A program made the position numbers and the translations under genes. A model generated the notes under the pieces. It saw only the letters and a program-made list of their open reading frames with translations, did not search any database and was not told the origin of the DNA. A stretch of DNA of 9,291 nucleotides from DTCV01 sp964641155 (lineage in GTDB: Archaea > Thermoproteota > Thermoprotei_A > Sulfolobales > NBVN01). Position 1 is the first letter of the stretch, and each line of letters starts with the position of its first letter. Where the stretch lies: contig CAZXJO010000010.1 in the NCBI GenBank assembly GCA_964641155.1, positions 1-9,291 of the forward strand. The letters are read 5' to 3'. Of the stretch, positions 1 through 7,100 are shown piece after piece.

Positions 1-32
1 ATTACGTCATGGTGAGGTTGAGGTGTTAGGGT

Positions 33-239
33 GTGAAGGACTTGAGGGTACTTGTAGTCTCGGAGAAGTACTGGCCCGATGGAGATGGTGGGGAATTAGC
101 AACCAATTTAATAGTTAATATACTCAGTAAGGAGCACGAATCCCTGCAATCGAGGCGTATAAATAAAGCTCGAGTATTCGACTACACATCTTTCAAGAGT
201 CATCTTAAGTTAGTGATAGAGAGATTAAAATACCTTTGA
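33..239 (+). pseudogene. Glycosyltransferase family 4 remnant (N-terminus plus short tail)
   Basis: The GTG-started 68-residue frame opens with RVLVVSEKYWPDGDGGELAT, which matches the usual start of GT-B fold family-4 glycosyltransferases: a first beta strand, then a Y-x-P-D-x-G-G loop and a helix. Real members run to about 350-400 residues, so nearly everything is missing, including the nucleotide-sugar-binding C-terminal domain. After about residue 34 the similarity stops abruptly. The last 25 residues (VFDYTSFKSHLKLVIERLK region) look like the amphipathic helix that commonly ends such proteins, which suggests a large internal deletion joining head to tail. The upstream frame ending YVMVRLRC at 29 may be the end of a preceding gene. 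It could instead be a chance small gene. The N-terminal resemblance is by eye, and the deletion is inference. Confidence 0.4.
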
Positions 240-249
240 GGATCATTGA

Positions 250-566
250 CTATGAAGCTAAGGCACGTATTGGTAACTCAGCTATCACTGACTGCCTCAA
301 GGCCTCAACTGGGTCCTCAAGGACCTCAAACGACGCCTTCACAGGCCCGAGAACCCTCCCCGAGACCTCCAACACACGCTTTGCCTCCCTAGAAACCTTA
401 CGGGCGACCTCAGCCGGAGCATCCCCGACAAAGTTAGCCACGACAGCATCGGACAGCCCCTGAATGGGGCTACGTACTCCCTGACAAACTTCCTTCACCG
501 CTCCGGGTCTTGCGGTTTAGTATCTGCGAGAAGTTCTTCAGGAGTGATCGTTCCCGCGAATGCCAT
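250..566 (-). pseudogene. Unrecognised small protein gene, apparently frameshifted near 498
   Basis: An ATG at 566 starts a 23-codon frame (MAFAGTITPEELLADTKPQD, then PER) that stops with TGA at 497-495. A GTG at 498 overlaps that stop and opens an 82-residue frame ending at 250 with TAG. Restoring one G at the CGGTGA site would make CGG GTG AAG and fuse the two into one protein of about 105 residues that reads smoothly through DPERVKEVCQGV. The second part is rich in Ala, Val and Glu and looks largely helical, with no Cys pair, signal peptide or membrane segment. I do not recognise the family. The alternatives are two translationally coupled micro-genes (a GTGA overlap) or no gene at all. 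It converges on the remnant at 33-239, with ten bases between stops. A TTTAAA lies directly before the ATG. The remaining bases up to 669 show nothing else I can support. Confidence 0.35.
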
Positions 567-669
567 TTTAAACCCACTATCTTTCCAGAAGGAATTCGTT
601 GAGGTGGGCCCGTCAGGTCTAACACTTTCTCGCGGTGAAGTTCGTGCCTATGGTGAGGGCTTGGGGTAT

Positions 670-1377
670 TTAGGTTTTGAAGTTCCATGAGTCGTGTAGG
701 TATTTGTTTAGGTATAGTTCCCTCGCTAATTCGATTTCATGGGTTCTTAAGTTGTCTGTGAGGACTGTCCACATGAGTTTCTCGTTTAGTGATTTGATTA
801 TGTGTGTGGAGACTTCTTCAACTGTTATTTCGTATTTAGCTTCTCTTGATAGGGTGGTTACGTCCCTCTTCAATCTCTTTAGAGAATTCCTTAGCTTATC
901 CAAGTCACTACTGATAAGTAGTGTTGAGTGACATAGTAGTGAGTGCTTAGTGAGTGAGCCAGCCATTCCGGATACCTTCCTATCATTGATGAATACCTCA
1001 TTAGATGTGGTGGTTATCTTCCCAACCTTTAAGGAGTTTGAAGTAGTCACTATAACTTCCTTTAAAACGTGGTAGCATGATGTTAACCCCTCCCCACAAC
1101 CCCTAGGCAGTAATAGCGTTATGTTTAAATTACCCTCATCGTGGTATACCGTACCACCGCCTGAATGCCTCCTAACTATAGCTACGTCATTACTTAAGCA
1201 GTACTCCACGTTAACCTCATTCAAGACTTCCTCAAACCTACCTAACACCACTGATGGTGTGTTGACCCAGAGCCTCATTAACGGTTTGTCGACCTCAACA
1301 CAGTTTAGGGCTTCCTCAACGGCTAGATTCATGTAAGGGTCTGAAGGCTTTAACGAAATCACAACCCTTACGTTCAT
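670..1377 (-). CDS. lplA: Lipoate-protein ligase A, catalytic domain only
   Basis: This 235-residue cytoplasmic enzyme activates lipoate with ATP to lipoyl-AMP and transfers it to the lysine of a lipoyl domain, here presumably E2 of the same operon. It has the BPL/LplA/LipB fold: an N-terminal strand-helix (DPYMNLAVEEAL, 13-24), the VVLGRFEE segment (43-50), the nucleotide-loop motif RRHSGGGTVYHD (69-80) and NDRKVSG (131-137) with the conserved lysine K134. There is no Cys where the LipM octanoyltransferases carry theirs, so a ligase is the better call. At 235 residues it lacks the C-terminal accessory domain of the E. coli enzyme (about 338), stopping just after KYLHDSWNF where that domain normally begins. 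In archaea such proteins usually need a separate LplB, and none is seen here. It is the last gene of the operon; its ATG overlaps the E3 stop as ATGA, which implies translational coupling. No clear terminator follows. Confidence 0.88.
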   Translation of the reverse strand: MNVRVVISLKPSDPYMNLAVEEALNCVEVDKPLMRLWVNTPSVVLGRFEEVLNEVNVEYCLSNDVAIVRRHSGGGTVYHDEGNLNITLLLPRGCGEGLTSCYHVLKEVIVTTSNSLKVGKITTTSNEVFINDRKVSGMAGSLTKHSLLCHSTLLISSDLDKLRNSLKRLKRDVTTLSREAKYEITVEEVSTHIIKSLNEKLMWTVLTDNLRTHEIELARELYLNKYLHDSWNFKT

Positions 1378-2720
1378 ATCTTGAGTACCTGAAGTAACGC
1401 ATCCCTTAAGACCTCACCCAAAGTTGGATGCGCCAGTAACGTATTAATCATGGTGTCCGAAGTAGACTCCAATGTCACAGCTATAGATGCCTCATTCACC
1501 AACTCAGAAATTCCGTAACCAACACCGTGCACCCCCAACACCCCACCGTACCGGGAATCTACGACCACCTTAACCATACCGCCACCCATGGACGCCCTAA
1601 CTAAGGCGTTGGAGGCCAGTGATTGCCGCGCTATTAAGACCTCATAACCCAAACTCCGTGCCTCCTCCTCAGTCAAACCTACTGAGAACATCTCTGGGTA
1701 TGTGAACGTGTAGCGGGGGACTACCCTACACGTGAACCTCACATTACCTCCTGAAGCGTTCAAACCAGCTATCATTCCCTGAACTATGGCTGTGTGGGCA
1801 TACGTTGAAATCCCAGTAATATCGCCAGCAGCATACACATTACCCACGCTAGTCCTTAAATTATCATCAACCCATATGTAGCCATTACGTAACCTAACGT
1901 TAAGACCCCCCAACACTTCCGACCTAGGACTGCTTGCAGATGCGTTGAAGACCTCATCAACAACTAAGGTTAGTGACTCATTAGACCTCATCAGGTGTAC
2001 CTCCTTAACCCCCTGCCCAGCTACGACGCCACTAACCTCAGTGTCTGCCAGTACTTCAACACCCCTCTCAGTTAGAGCTAGTATTAAGTAATTAACTACC
2101 TCCCTATCGAAATCCTTCAACAACCCAACACCTTCATCAACAACCACGACTTCAGAACCTAACATGCTGTAGATACTGGCTATTGATAAACCGAATGGGT
2201 TGCAGCCGATAATCAGTACTTTACCAGGTAATTTATCGATGTCCATGAATTCCGTACACGGCCTAACATTACTACCCGATCTCCATTCAATACCCGTAGC
2301 TATTACGGCCTTCCTAAACCTTATGTAGGAATCCCCTACCTTAGCAGTATTCTCATTAACCAGTACTGCCTTACCATACATGACTCCAACGCCTAAGTCC
2401 TCAAGGGTTTTCCTCATAGATTCTGAGAGCGCGTTAACTACGCCCGTTCTTACGTAGTTGAATAGCTTGTTAGTGTTTAAGGATATGTTGCTTACTGAGA
2501 TGCCTGCGTCTTCCTGGGATAACTTACTGATTAGGTCTGCGGTTGATAGGTATTTTAGTAGGGTGGCTAATGGGACGCAGGCCTTATTTAGACACGTACC
2601 TCCAACGTGTTTTTCCTCAACGAGTAATGTCTTAAGTCCCTTAACAGCCGTCACTAACCCGGCATAGTACCCTGCCGGGCCACCACCCACTACTAATACG
2701 TCGCATTCCTTACTTGACAC
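1374..2720 (-). CDS. lpdA: Dihydrolipoyl dehydrogenase (E3), divergent
   Basis: This 448-residue FAD/NAD disulfide oxidoreductase would reoxidise dihydrolipoyl groups on E2. FAD binding is seen in VVGGGPAGYYAG (10-21) and VYAAGD (295-300). The redox disulfide is C43-C48 in GGTCLNKAC, and the C-terminal dimerisation domain ends with the His-Glu pair of HPTLGE (H431, E436). Length is normal for the family (about 450-475). Two features are unusual. The segment after the second Cys is VPLA rather than the family's IPSK, so the lysine next to the flavin is replaced by A52. The NAD-binding glycine motif is degenerate, GCNPFG at 172-177 instead of GGGYIG. The GTG start overlaps the E2 stop by 11 bases, and GAGAGGT lies about 8 bases upstream as a ribosome site. 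E3 is the favoured call from position between E2 and lplA; another lipoamide-like or disulfide reductase is possible. Confidence 0.85.
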   Translation of the reverse strand: MSSKECDVLVVGGGPAGYYAGLVTAVKGLKTLLVEEKHVGGTCLNKACVPLATLLKYLSTADLISKLSQEDAGISVSNISLNTNKLFNYVRTGVVNALSESMRKTLEDLGVGVMYGKAVLVNENTAKVGDSYIRFRKAVIATGIEWRSGSNVRPCTEFMDIDKLPGKVLIIGCNPFGLSIASIYSMLGSEVVVVDEGVGLLKDFDREVVNYLILALTERGVEVLADTEVSGVVAGQGVKEVHLMRSNESLTLVVDEVFNASASSPRSEVLGGLNVRLRNGYIWVDDNLRTSVGNVYAAGDITGISTYAHTAIVQGMIAGLNASGGNVRFTCRVVPRYTFTYPEMFSVGLTEEEARSLGYEVLIARQSLASNALVRASMGGGMVKVVVDSRYGGVLGVHGVGYGISELVNEASIAVTLESTSDTMINTLLAHPTLGEVLRDALLQVLKI

Positions 2721-3903
2721 TTAAGATACCTCTCAACCTACCCTCATCTCTAATCATACTTATTAGCTTGTCGAGGAATTGGGCAGCAGTATGTCCATCT
2801 ATGACCCTGTGGTCGAAGGTTAGGCTGAAAGTGCATAGTGTGGATATGCCGATCTTACCTTCCTGAACTACTGGTTTCTGCACGAACCTACCCACACCCA
2901 ATATAGCTACTTGGGGCGGGTTTATTATCGGTGTGAACGCATCAACGCCATACATACCTAAGTTAGTTATTGTGAAAGTCCCACCACTAACATCCTCAAT
3001 ACTTAACCTACCCTCCCTAGCCTTCCTAACTAATTCATTGCTTATAACCGCCAACTCCTTCAACGACTTCTTATCAGCCTCCCTAACCACGGGCACCACC
3101 AACCCGTGATCCACTGCGACCGCGAACCCTATGTTGATCTCATCTATTACCTTAAGGACATTATCTTCAAGTGTTGAGTTCATTATTGGGAATTCCCTCA
3201 GCGCCTCAGCAACTAACTTAATCAGGATTGGTGTGTATGTTAGCCTAATCCCGACCTCCTTCTCTATTATAGGAGTTAATTCCTCCCTAAGCTTAACGAT
3301 ATTATCAACAGACTCCTCCCTACATATAGTTACCTGAGCCATAGTCCTCAAACTCTCAGTCATCCTCTCAGCTATGGTCATCCTTAAGGATGTTAGAGGT
3401 ATGGACTCCCTAACCCTTAAGCCTGTCTTAGTCCTCTTCCTCACCTCCTCCACATACCTAATTACGTCCTCCTCAACGATTAAGCCCCCAGGACCTGAAC
3501 CCCTAATGAGGCTTAGGTCAATACCTTCCCTCTCAGCTATCATCCTAGCCCTAGGTGTGGCCCTAACCTTAACGGGTGGTGGGGCGGTTGGTACTTCAGG
3601 CACTGCCCTCTCCACGGGCTTAGTTGGTGGTGGTTGGGCTGCGACGACTTCGGGGACTGCCTCACCTAACTCACCTACATACGCTACAGTACCCCCTACC
3701 GGGACCGCAGTACCTACGGGCGCCACTATCTTTAGGAGGTAGCCTGAGGCGGGGGATTCAACATTAGCAGTTATTTTCTCAGTCTCAATCACTAGCAGTG
3801 CCTCACCCTTATTGACCCTATCACCCTCACTCTTCAACCACTTCTTAATTACGCCCTTAGTCATTGTTAGACCGAGTTTAGGCATCCTCACCTCTACGAC
3901 CAT
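2710..3903 (-). CDS. Dihydrolipoamide acyltransferase E2 of a 2-oxoacid/acetoin dehydrogenase complex
   Basis: This 397-residue core subunit carries the acyl group from E1 to CoA. Domains in order: one lipoyl domain (about 1-78) with lipoyl lysine K43 in ETEKITANVE; a Pro/Ala/Val-rich swinging linker (about 79-112); a peripheral subunit-binding domain (about 113-150, with RATPRARMIAEREGIDL and GSGPGGLIVEEDV); a short linker; and the catalytic domain from about 166 to the end. The catalytic domain has FTPIINPPQVAILGVG (323-338) and the active-site DHRVIDG (364-370), with H365 and D369 intact. One lipoyl domain and this length are typical of bacterial and archaeal acetoin, branched-chain and pyruvate E2s, so the acyl substrate is not fixed by this gene alone. 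The ATG at 3903 lies 10 bases inside the acoX end and is preceded by a G-rich GGGGGGA ribosome-site-like stretch. Its end overlaps the E3 start by 11 bases. Confidence 0.93.
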   Translation of the reverse strand: MVVEVRMPKLGLTMTKGVIKKWLKSEGDRVNKGEALLVIETEKITANVESPASGYLLKIVAPVGTAVPVGGTVAYVGELGEAVPEVVAAQPPPTKPVERAVPEVPTAPPPVKVRATPRARMIAEREGIDLSLIRGSGPGGLIVEEDVIRYVEEVRKRTKTGLRVRESIPLTSLRMTIAERMTESLRTMAQVTICREESVDNIVKLREELTPIIEKEVGIRLTYTPILIKLVAEALREFPIMNSTLEDNVLKVIDEINIGFAVAVDHGLVVPVVREADKKSLKELAVISNELVRKAREGRLSIEDVSGGTFTITNLGMYGVDAFTPIINPPQVAILGVGRFVQKPVVQEGKIGISTLCTFSLTFDHRVIDGHTAAQFLDKLISMIRDEGRLRGILSVK

Positions 3904-4892
3904 GGAATCCCCCCAGCAGAAACATTCCTTAAGGTCTTGTAGACGTTTATTAATGATGGACCGCTACGTGAGAGCCTCACACCCACGGAATCGTCCTTAG
4001 TCACCTCTATCTCCCTCTCACCATCTAAAGCTACGGTATACCTGCCCCTCAGAATCTCCACCACCTCACCTATGCGTATGGGTCTAAGACTCTTAACGCT
4101 TACATCCCTTAACTCACCAGGCATTACCACAGACCTAACCTTAAGACCCCCCTCACCGAACTCCACTAAGTAGCCTACATCGCTTTCAAACGGTGTAGGT
4201 CTTAGAAATCCTAAGATGGACGCCAACCCTATGTCCGTTGGCTCACCCTTACTAAATACTGCGTAGGCTAGGCAATCAATATCTACTATGGCCCTAGCAC
4301 CTACGTAGGGGGTCTTAAGTATTGCTACATCTATGACTGCGACGTCCGCTGGCTCACCGTTTAGTAGGACTTCTAAGGACTTAGCCCTAATCAAGCAATT
4401 ATTCAACACCCTACCACTAGCTACTAGGCCTGCGGCGTAGCCAGCCAATGTTGCGTCGTAATATGCTCCGGTCACGTTGTTAGTCCCAGCAGCGACGCAG
4501 ACTATCGGTATGTCAGTACCGCAGCTCTTGAACACAGCCCTTAATGTACCGTCACCGCCCACAGCAACAATGGCCCTAGCGTTACTTTCCTTCATCTTCT
4601 TAGCCGCCATCATAGTGTCTAAGACAGTGCCAGTGCCTTTAGTCTCAACCAACGTTAACTTAGCTGAAACACGTTTAGACATCGTAATAACTACGTCCTC
4701 ACCCAAACCGCTGTTGTCATGCATTACGAGTACCTCATCAACACCGCCGGCATCTAAACCCCTAACCACCCTCCTACCCAGCTCTATCTTGGTGAAGTTG
4801 CTTAGGTAACTGGCTGATGAGAGTAGCCGCCTAATATCCTTACCAGCATCTGGATTTATTATTAATCCGGCCTTAACACCCACACCCAACAC
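3894..4892 (-). CDS. acoX: AcoX-like ATP-NAD kinase family protein
   Basis: This 332-residue protein is of the NAD-kinase/diacylglycerol-kinase-like fold. It starts GLIINPDAGKDIRRL (9-23), a signature of the AcoX subgroup. It also has the phosphate-binding VGGDGT (111-116), the GTNN segment (136-139) and a C-terminal LDGERE (289-294) like the substrate-contact loop of NAD kinases. AcoX homologues are known from bacterial acetoin catabolism operons, but their reaction is not settled; NAD(H) or another nucleotide phosphorylation is an inference from the fold. Its place between E1 beta and E2 argues for a role tied to the complex. I list the GTG at 4892; the next in-frame GTG at 4883, after a G-rich stretch, is also possible. 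It is the only gene in the operon with an appreciable upstream gap (40 bases). Confidence 0.85.
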   Translation of the reverse strand: MLGVGVKAGLIINPDAGKDIRRLLSSASYLSNFTKIELGRRVVRGLDAGGVDEVLVMHDNSGLGEDVVITMSKRVSAKLTLVETKGTGTVLDTMMAAKKMKESNARAIVAVGGDGTLRAVFKSCGTDIPIVCVAAGTNNVTGAYYDATLAGYAAGLVASGRVLNNCLIRAKSLEVLLNGEPADVAVIDVAILKTPYVGARAIVDIDCLAYAVFSKGEPTDIGLASILGFLRPTPFESDVGYLVEFGEGGLKVRSVVMPGELRDVSVKSLRPIRIGEVVEILRGRYTVALDGEREIEVTKDDSVGVRLSRSGPSLINVYKTLRNVSAGGIPWS

Positions 4893-4916
4893 CGAGGTGT
4901 AAATAAGTTAGTGTGG

Positions 4917-4921
4917 AAAAA
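4917..4921 (-). terminator. T-run in the only intra-operon gap, possible partial terminator
   Basis: Between the E1 beta stop and the acoX start the coding strand reads CCACCTTTTTCC, a run of five Ts in an otherwise C/A-rich gap, followed by the AT-rich stretch ACTTATTTA (4900-4908). Archaeal RNA polymerase can pause or terminate at T-runs without a hairpin, so some attenuation between the E1 genes and the rest is conceivable. Five Ts is short, and the AT-rich stretch is placed too close to the start to be a convincing promoter. Weak evidence. Confidence 0.2.
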
Positions 4922-4932
4922 GGTGGTTGGGT

Positions 4933-5925
4933 TTAACCGGCCTTCCTAACGACTTCCTTAACGGCTTTAATTACCTTCTCAGCGTTAGGTAGTATCTCCC
5001 TCTCCAGTACTGGGCTGAAGGGTATTGGTACCGTGGGTGTTGTGACCCTCTTTATCGGTGCGTCTAGGTATCCGAAGCATTCATCAGCTACTATGGCGGC
5101 AACCCAGGATGCGAAGCCGCACCTGTCGTAGTCCTCATCAACGATTACTAGCCTACCGGTCTTCTTAACAGACTTTATTACAGTTTCCTTATCGAAGGGT
5201 ACTAAGGTCCTGGGGTCTATGACCTCAACACTTATGCCGTCCTTCCTCAACTCCTCAGCAGCTTTGAGGGCTTCGTGAACCATGTAGGCGACGGCAACCA
5301 CGGTTACGTCTGTGCCCTCCATCTTAACATCAGCTACTCCGAAGGGTATCGTGTATGGTTCCTTGGGTACGGGCCCTTTAACGCCGTAGAGTAGCTTATG
5401 TTCGAAGAATATCTTGGGGTTGTCGTCCCTGATAGCGCTAATCAGCAGTCCCTTAGCGTCGTAAGGTGTTGAAGGTACTATCACCTTTAGACCTGGTACG
5501 TGTGCGAATATTGAGTAGAGTACCTGGGAGTGTTGGGCGGCTGCTGAGACCCCGCCACCGATGGTGGTTCTAATGGTTAGCGGTATCCTAATCTTACCTC
5601 CGAACATGTAACGCATCTTAGCTGCTTGGTTATATATTTGGTCCATGCAGACTCCGAAGAAGTCTACGAACATTAACTCAACCACGGGCCTCGAGCCGGC
5701 TGCGGCAGCACCTACACTAGCACCTATGAATGCTGTCTCAGATATGGGTGTATCTATGACTCTGTCAGGGCCGAATTTCTGCAGCAGTCCTTTAGTAACT
5801 CCGAATATTCCTCCGTAAACACCTACGTCCTCACCCATGACTATGACGTTGGGGTCTCTCCCCATCTCCTGCATTAACGCCTCATTTAAGGCCTCCGCGA
5901 ACGTGAGTTCCCTTACCTCACCCAT
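4933..5925 (-). CDS. acoB: E1 beta subunit of acetoin/2-oxoacid dehydrogenase
   Basis: This 330-residue transketolase-like subunit pairs with E1 alpha to form the heterotetrameric thiamine-diphosphate decarboxylase/lyase. Seen motifs: MGEDVGVYGGIFGVT (30-44); DTPISE (58-63), where E63 corresponds to the glutamate that contacts the aminopyrimidine of ThDP; QHSQ (131-134) with H132, the active-site region histidine; and the C-terminal domain with VEVIDPRTLVPFD (233-245). The length is the family norm of about 325-330. The GEDVGVYGG wording fits acetoin dehydrogenase and pyruvate E1 beta alike, so the substrate rests on the neighbours. The ATG at 5925 is 9 bases after the E1 alpha stop, and the ribosome site GAGGTGG overlaps that stop (TGAGGTGG), implying coupled translation. 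Its codons end in C and A noticeably more often than those of E1 alpha next door. Confidence 0.93.
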   Translation of the reverse strand: MGEVRELTFAEALNEALMQEMGRDPNVIVMGEDVGVYGGIFGVTKGLLQKFGPDRVIDTPISETAFIGASVGAAAAGSRPVVELMFVDFFGVCMDQIYNQAAKMRYMFGGKIRIPLTIRTTIGGGVSAAAQHSQVLYSIFAHVPGLKVIVPSTPYDAKGLLISAIRDDNPKIFFEHKLLYGVKGPVPKEPYTIPFGVADVKMEGTDVTVVAVAYMVHEALKAAEELRKDGISVEVIDPRTLVPFDKETVIKSVKKTGRLVIVDEDYDRCGFASWVAAIVADECFGYLDAPIKRVTTPTVPIPFSPVLEREILPNAEKVIKAVKEVVRKAG

Positions 5926-5934
5926 AAGACCACC

Positions 5935-6924
5935 TCAGTAGTAGGGGTCTGTGAACACATCTGTGTACGCCTCACTGGGTTCTGGGTACGGGCTCATCTC
6001 AGCAAACTCCACAGCCTCCTCAACCTCCTTAACAGCCTTCCTACGGATTTCCTCAAGTACTCCTTCAGTTGCTATGCCGTCCCTAATCAACCTCTGTTTG
6101 AAGAGTAGTATTGGGTCACGCTTCCTCCACTCCTCAATCTCCTCAACACTCCTGTACACCATGGGGTCGCCCTCAAAGTGTCCGTAGTACCTGTAAGTCT
6201 TACAGTCAAGTAGTGATGGACCCTCACCCCTCCTAGCACGCTCCACAGCAGCCTTAGCCGTCTCATACACCGCTAGCACGTCCTGACCGTCCACAGTAAC
6301 GCTTGGGATGCCGAAACCCACAGCCCTCTCAGCGATAGACCTAGCAGTTGAGACCCTGGGCTGTAGCTTAGACGGTGTTAGACTCCTCAACGATATGGCG
6401 TATTGGTTGTCCTCCACGACAAATATCAGAGGTAACTTCCATATAGCTGCAGCGTTAAGAGACTCAAGTATAGCGCCTTGGTTCTGAGCACCATCACCGG
6501 CAAAACACACTGCTACATTGTCAGTACCCTTATACTTTAAGGCCAATGCAGCACCCACAGCTAGGGGGCCTCCAGCACCGACTATGCCATTAGCACCCAA
6601 CATACCGACCTCGAAGTCAGCTATGTGCATAGAGCCCCCCTTACCCCTACAAGTACCTGTCCTCTTACCGAAGAGCTCAGCCATCATACCCTTAACATCA
6701 ACACCCATAGCTATGCAGTGACCGTGCCCCCTATGCGTGCTGGTTATGTAATCACCCCTCTTAAGGTTAGATATAACACCCACAGCCACCGCCTCCTCAC
6801 CGGCGTAGAGGTGCACGAATCCAGGGATCTTACCCTGGGCGAAGAGCTCGTGAACCCTATCTTCGAAAGACCTTATCAGAACCATCTTATAATACATTTC
6901 CAATAACTTATCGGGAGTTAACAA
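5935..6924 (-). CDS. acoA: E1 alpha subunit of acetoin/2-oxoacid dehydrogenase
   Basis: This 329-residue thiamine-diphosphate-binding subunit is the first gene of the operon. It has THRGHGH (63-69), GKGGSMH (94-100), and the ThDP/Mg motif from FAGDGAQNQG (141-150) to EDNQYAIS (171-178); the usual terminal NN is DN here (D172, N173), a mild variation seen in some relatives. YRYYGHFEGDP (244-254) holds the phosphorylation-loop-region histidine H249, and GHFEGDP is the form found in acetoin dehydrogenases, whereas pyruvate enzymes mostly have GHSMSDP and branched-chain enzymes GHHSTSD. That, with acoX two genes on, favours acetoin as substrate, though it remains an inference. The TTG at 6924 is preceded by GGGGGT three bases upstream and by a well-placed TATA box. 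No earlier in-frame start looks better. Confidence 0.93.
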   Translation of the reverse strand: MLTPDKLLEMYYKMVLIRSFEDRVHELFAQGKIPGFVHLYAGEEAVAVGVISNLKRGDYITSTHRGHGHCIAMGVDVKGMMAELFGKRTGTCRGKGGSMHIADFEVGMLGANGIVGAGGPLAVGAALALKYKGTDNVAVCFAGDGAQNQGAILESLNAAAIWKLPLIFVVEDNQYAISLRSLTPSKLQPRVSTARSIAERAVGFGIPSVTVDGQDVLAVYETAKAAVERARRGEGPSLLDCKTYRYYGHFEGDPMVYRSVEEIEEWRKRDPILLFKQRLIRDGIATEGVLEEIRRKAVKEVEEAVEFAEMSPYPEPSEAYTDVFTDPYY

Positions 6925-6954
6925 TCTACCCCCAATAAATTATGACTGAAAGGC

Positions 6955-6963
6955 CTATAAATC
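6955..6963 (-). promoter_or_regulatory. TATA box of the aco/lipoylation operon
   Basis: On the minus strand GATTTATAGG lies about 32-38 bases before the TTG start at 6924, after a purine-containing stretch that could serve as a BRE. A transcript starting about 26 bases downstream (near 6932) would have a leader of roughly 8 bases that just contains the GGGGGT ribosome site. The same bases read as CTATAAAT on the plus strand, but no plus gene starts at the matching distance. Confidence 0.6.
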
Positions 6964-7065
6964 TATTACGATCATTACAAAGTTTTGAAGTCTACTGACA
7001 CATTGTTATAATAACCTTCACAACGTTCCACGCATACTTCGAAAGGTGGTTTAGAACCCTCCGCG

Positions 7066-7075
7066 CTATTTAAGC
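7066..7075 (+). promoter_or_regulatory. TATA box of the radical SAM gene
   Basis: CTATTTAAGC, in an otherwise GC-rich stretch, is centred about 31 bases before the GTG at 7101, so transcription near 7096 would give an almost leaderless message. A short inverted repeat GGTT-TAG-AACC (7048-7058) lies just upstream and could be a regulator or activator site. Confidence 0.5.
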
Positions 7076-7100
7076 TGAGATACGAGATAGCTGACTGGGG

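Noticed and set aside
236..463. Plus-strand 75-residue frame rich in Ser, Thr and Ala
   Set aside because: It lies opposite the more protein-like minus-strand frame, has low-complexity composition typical of an antisense shadow, and has no ribosome site or TATA box.
470..688. Minus-strand 72-residue frame continuing past lplA
   Set aside because: It begins inside lplA in another frame, its composition is not protein-like, and it competes with the better frame at 250-566.
541..690. Plus-strand open stretch reading NPLSFQKEFVEVGPSGLTLS and ending 20 bases inside lplA
   Set aside because: It reads fairly naturally, but has no plausible start, the upstream part is Ser-rich noise, and it overlaps the lplA 3' end on the other strand.
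3374..3742. 122-residue plus-strand frame opposite E2
   Set aside because: It is the antisense of the E2 linker and binding domain; Thr/Gly/Ala-rich composition mirrors the Pro/Ala linker.
4477..4809. 110-residue plus-strand frame opposite acoX
   Set aside because: Antisense shadow of a well-supported gene with no start signals.
6942..6998. 18-residue plus-strand frame in the divergent promoter region
   Set aside because: Too short, no suitably placed promoter or ribosome site, and it overlaps the leftward TATA box.
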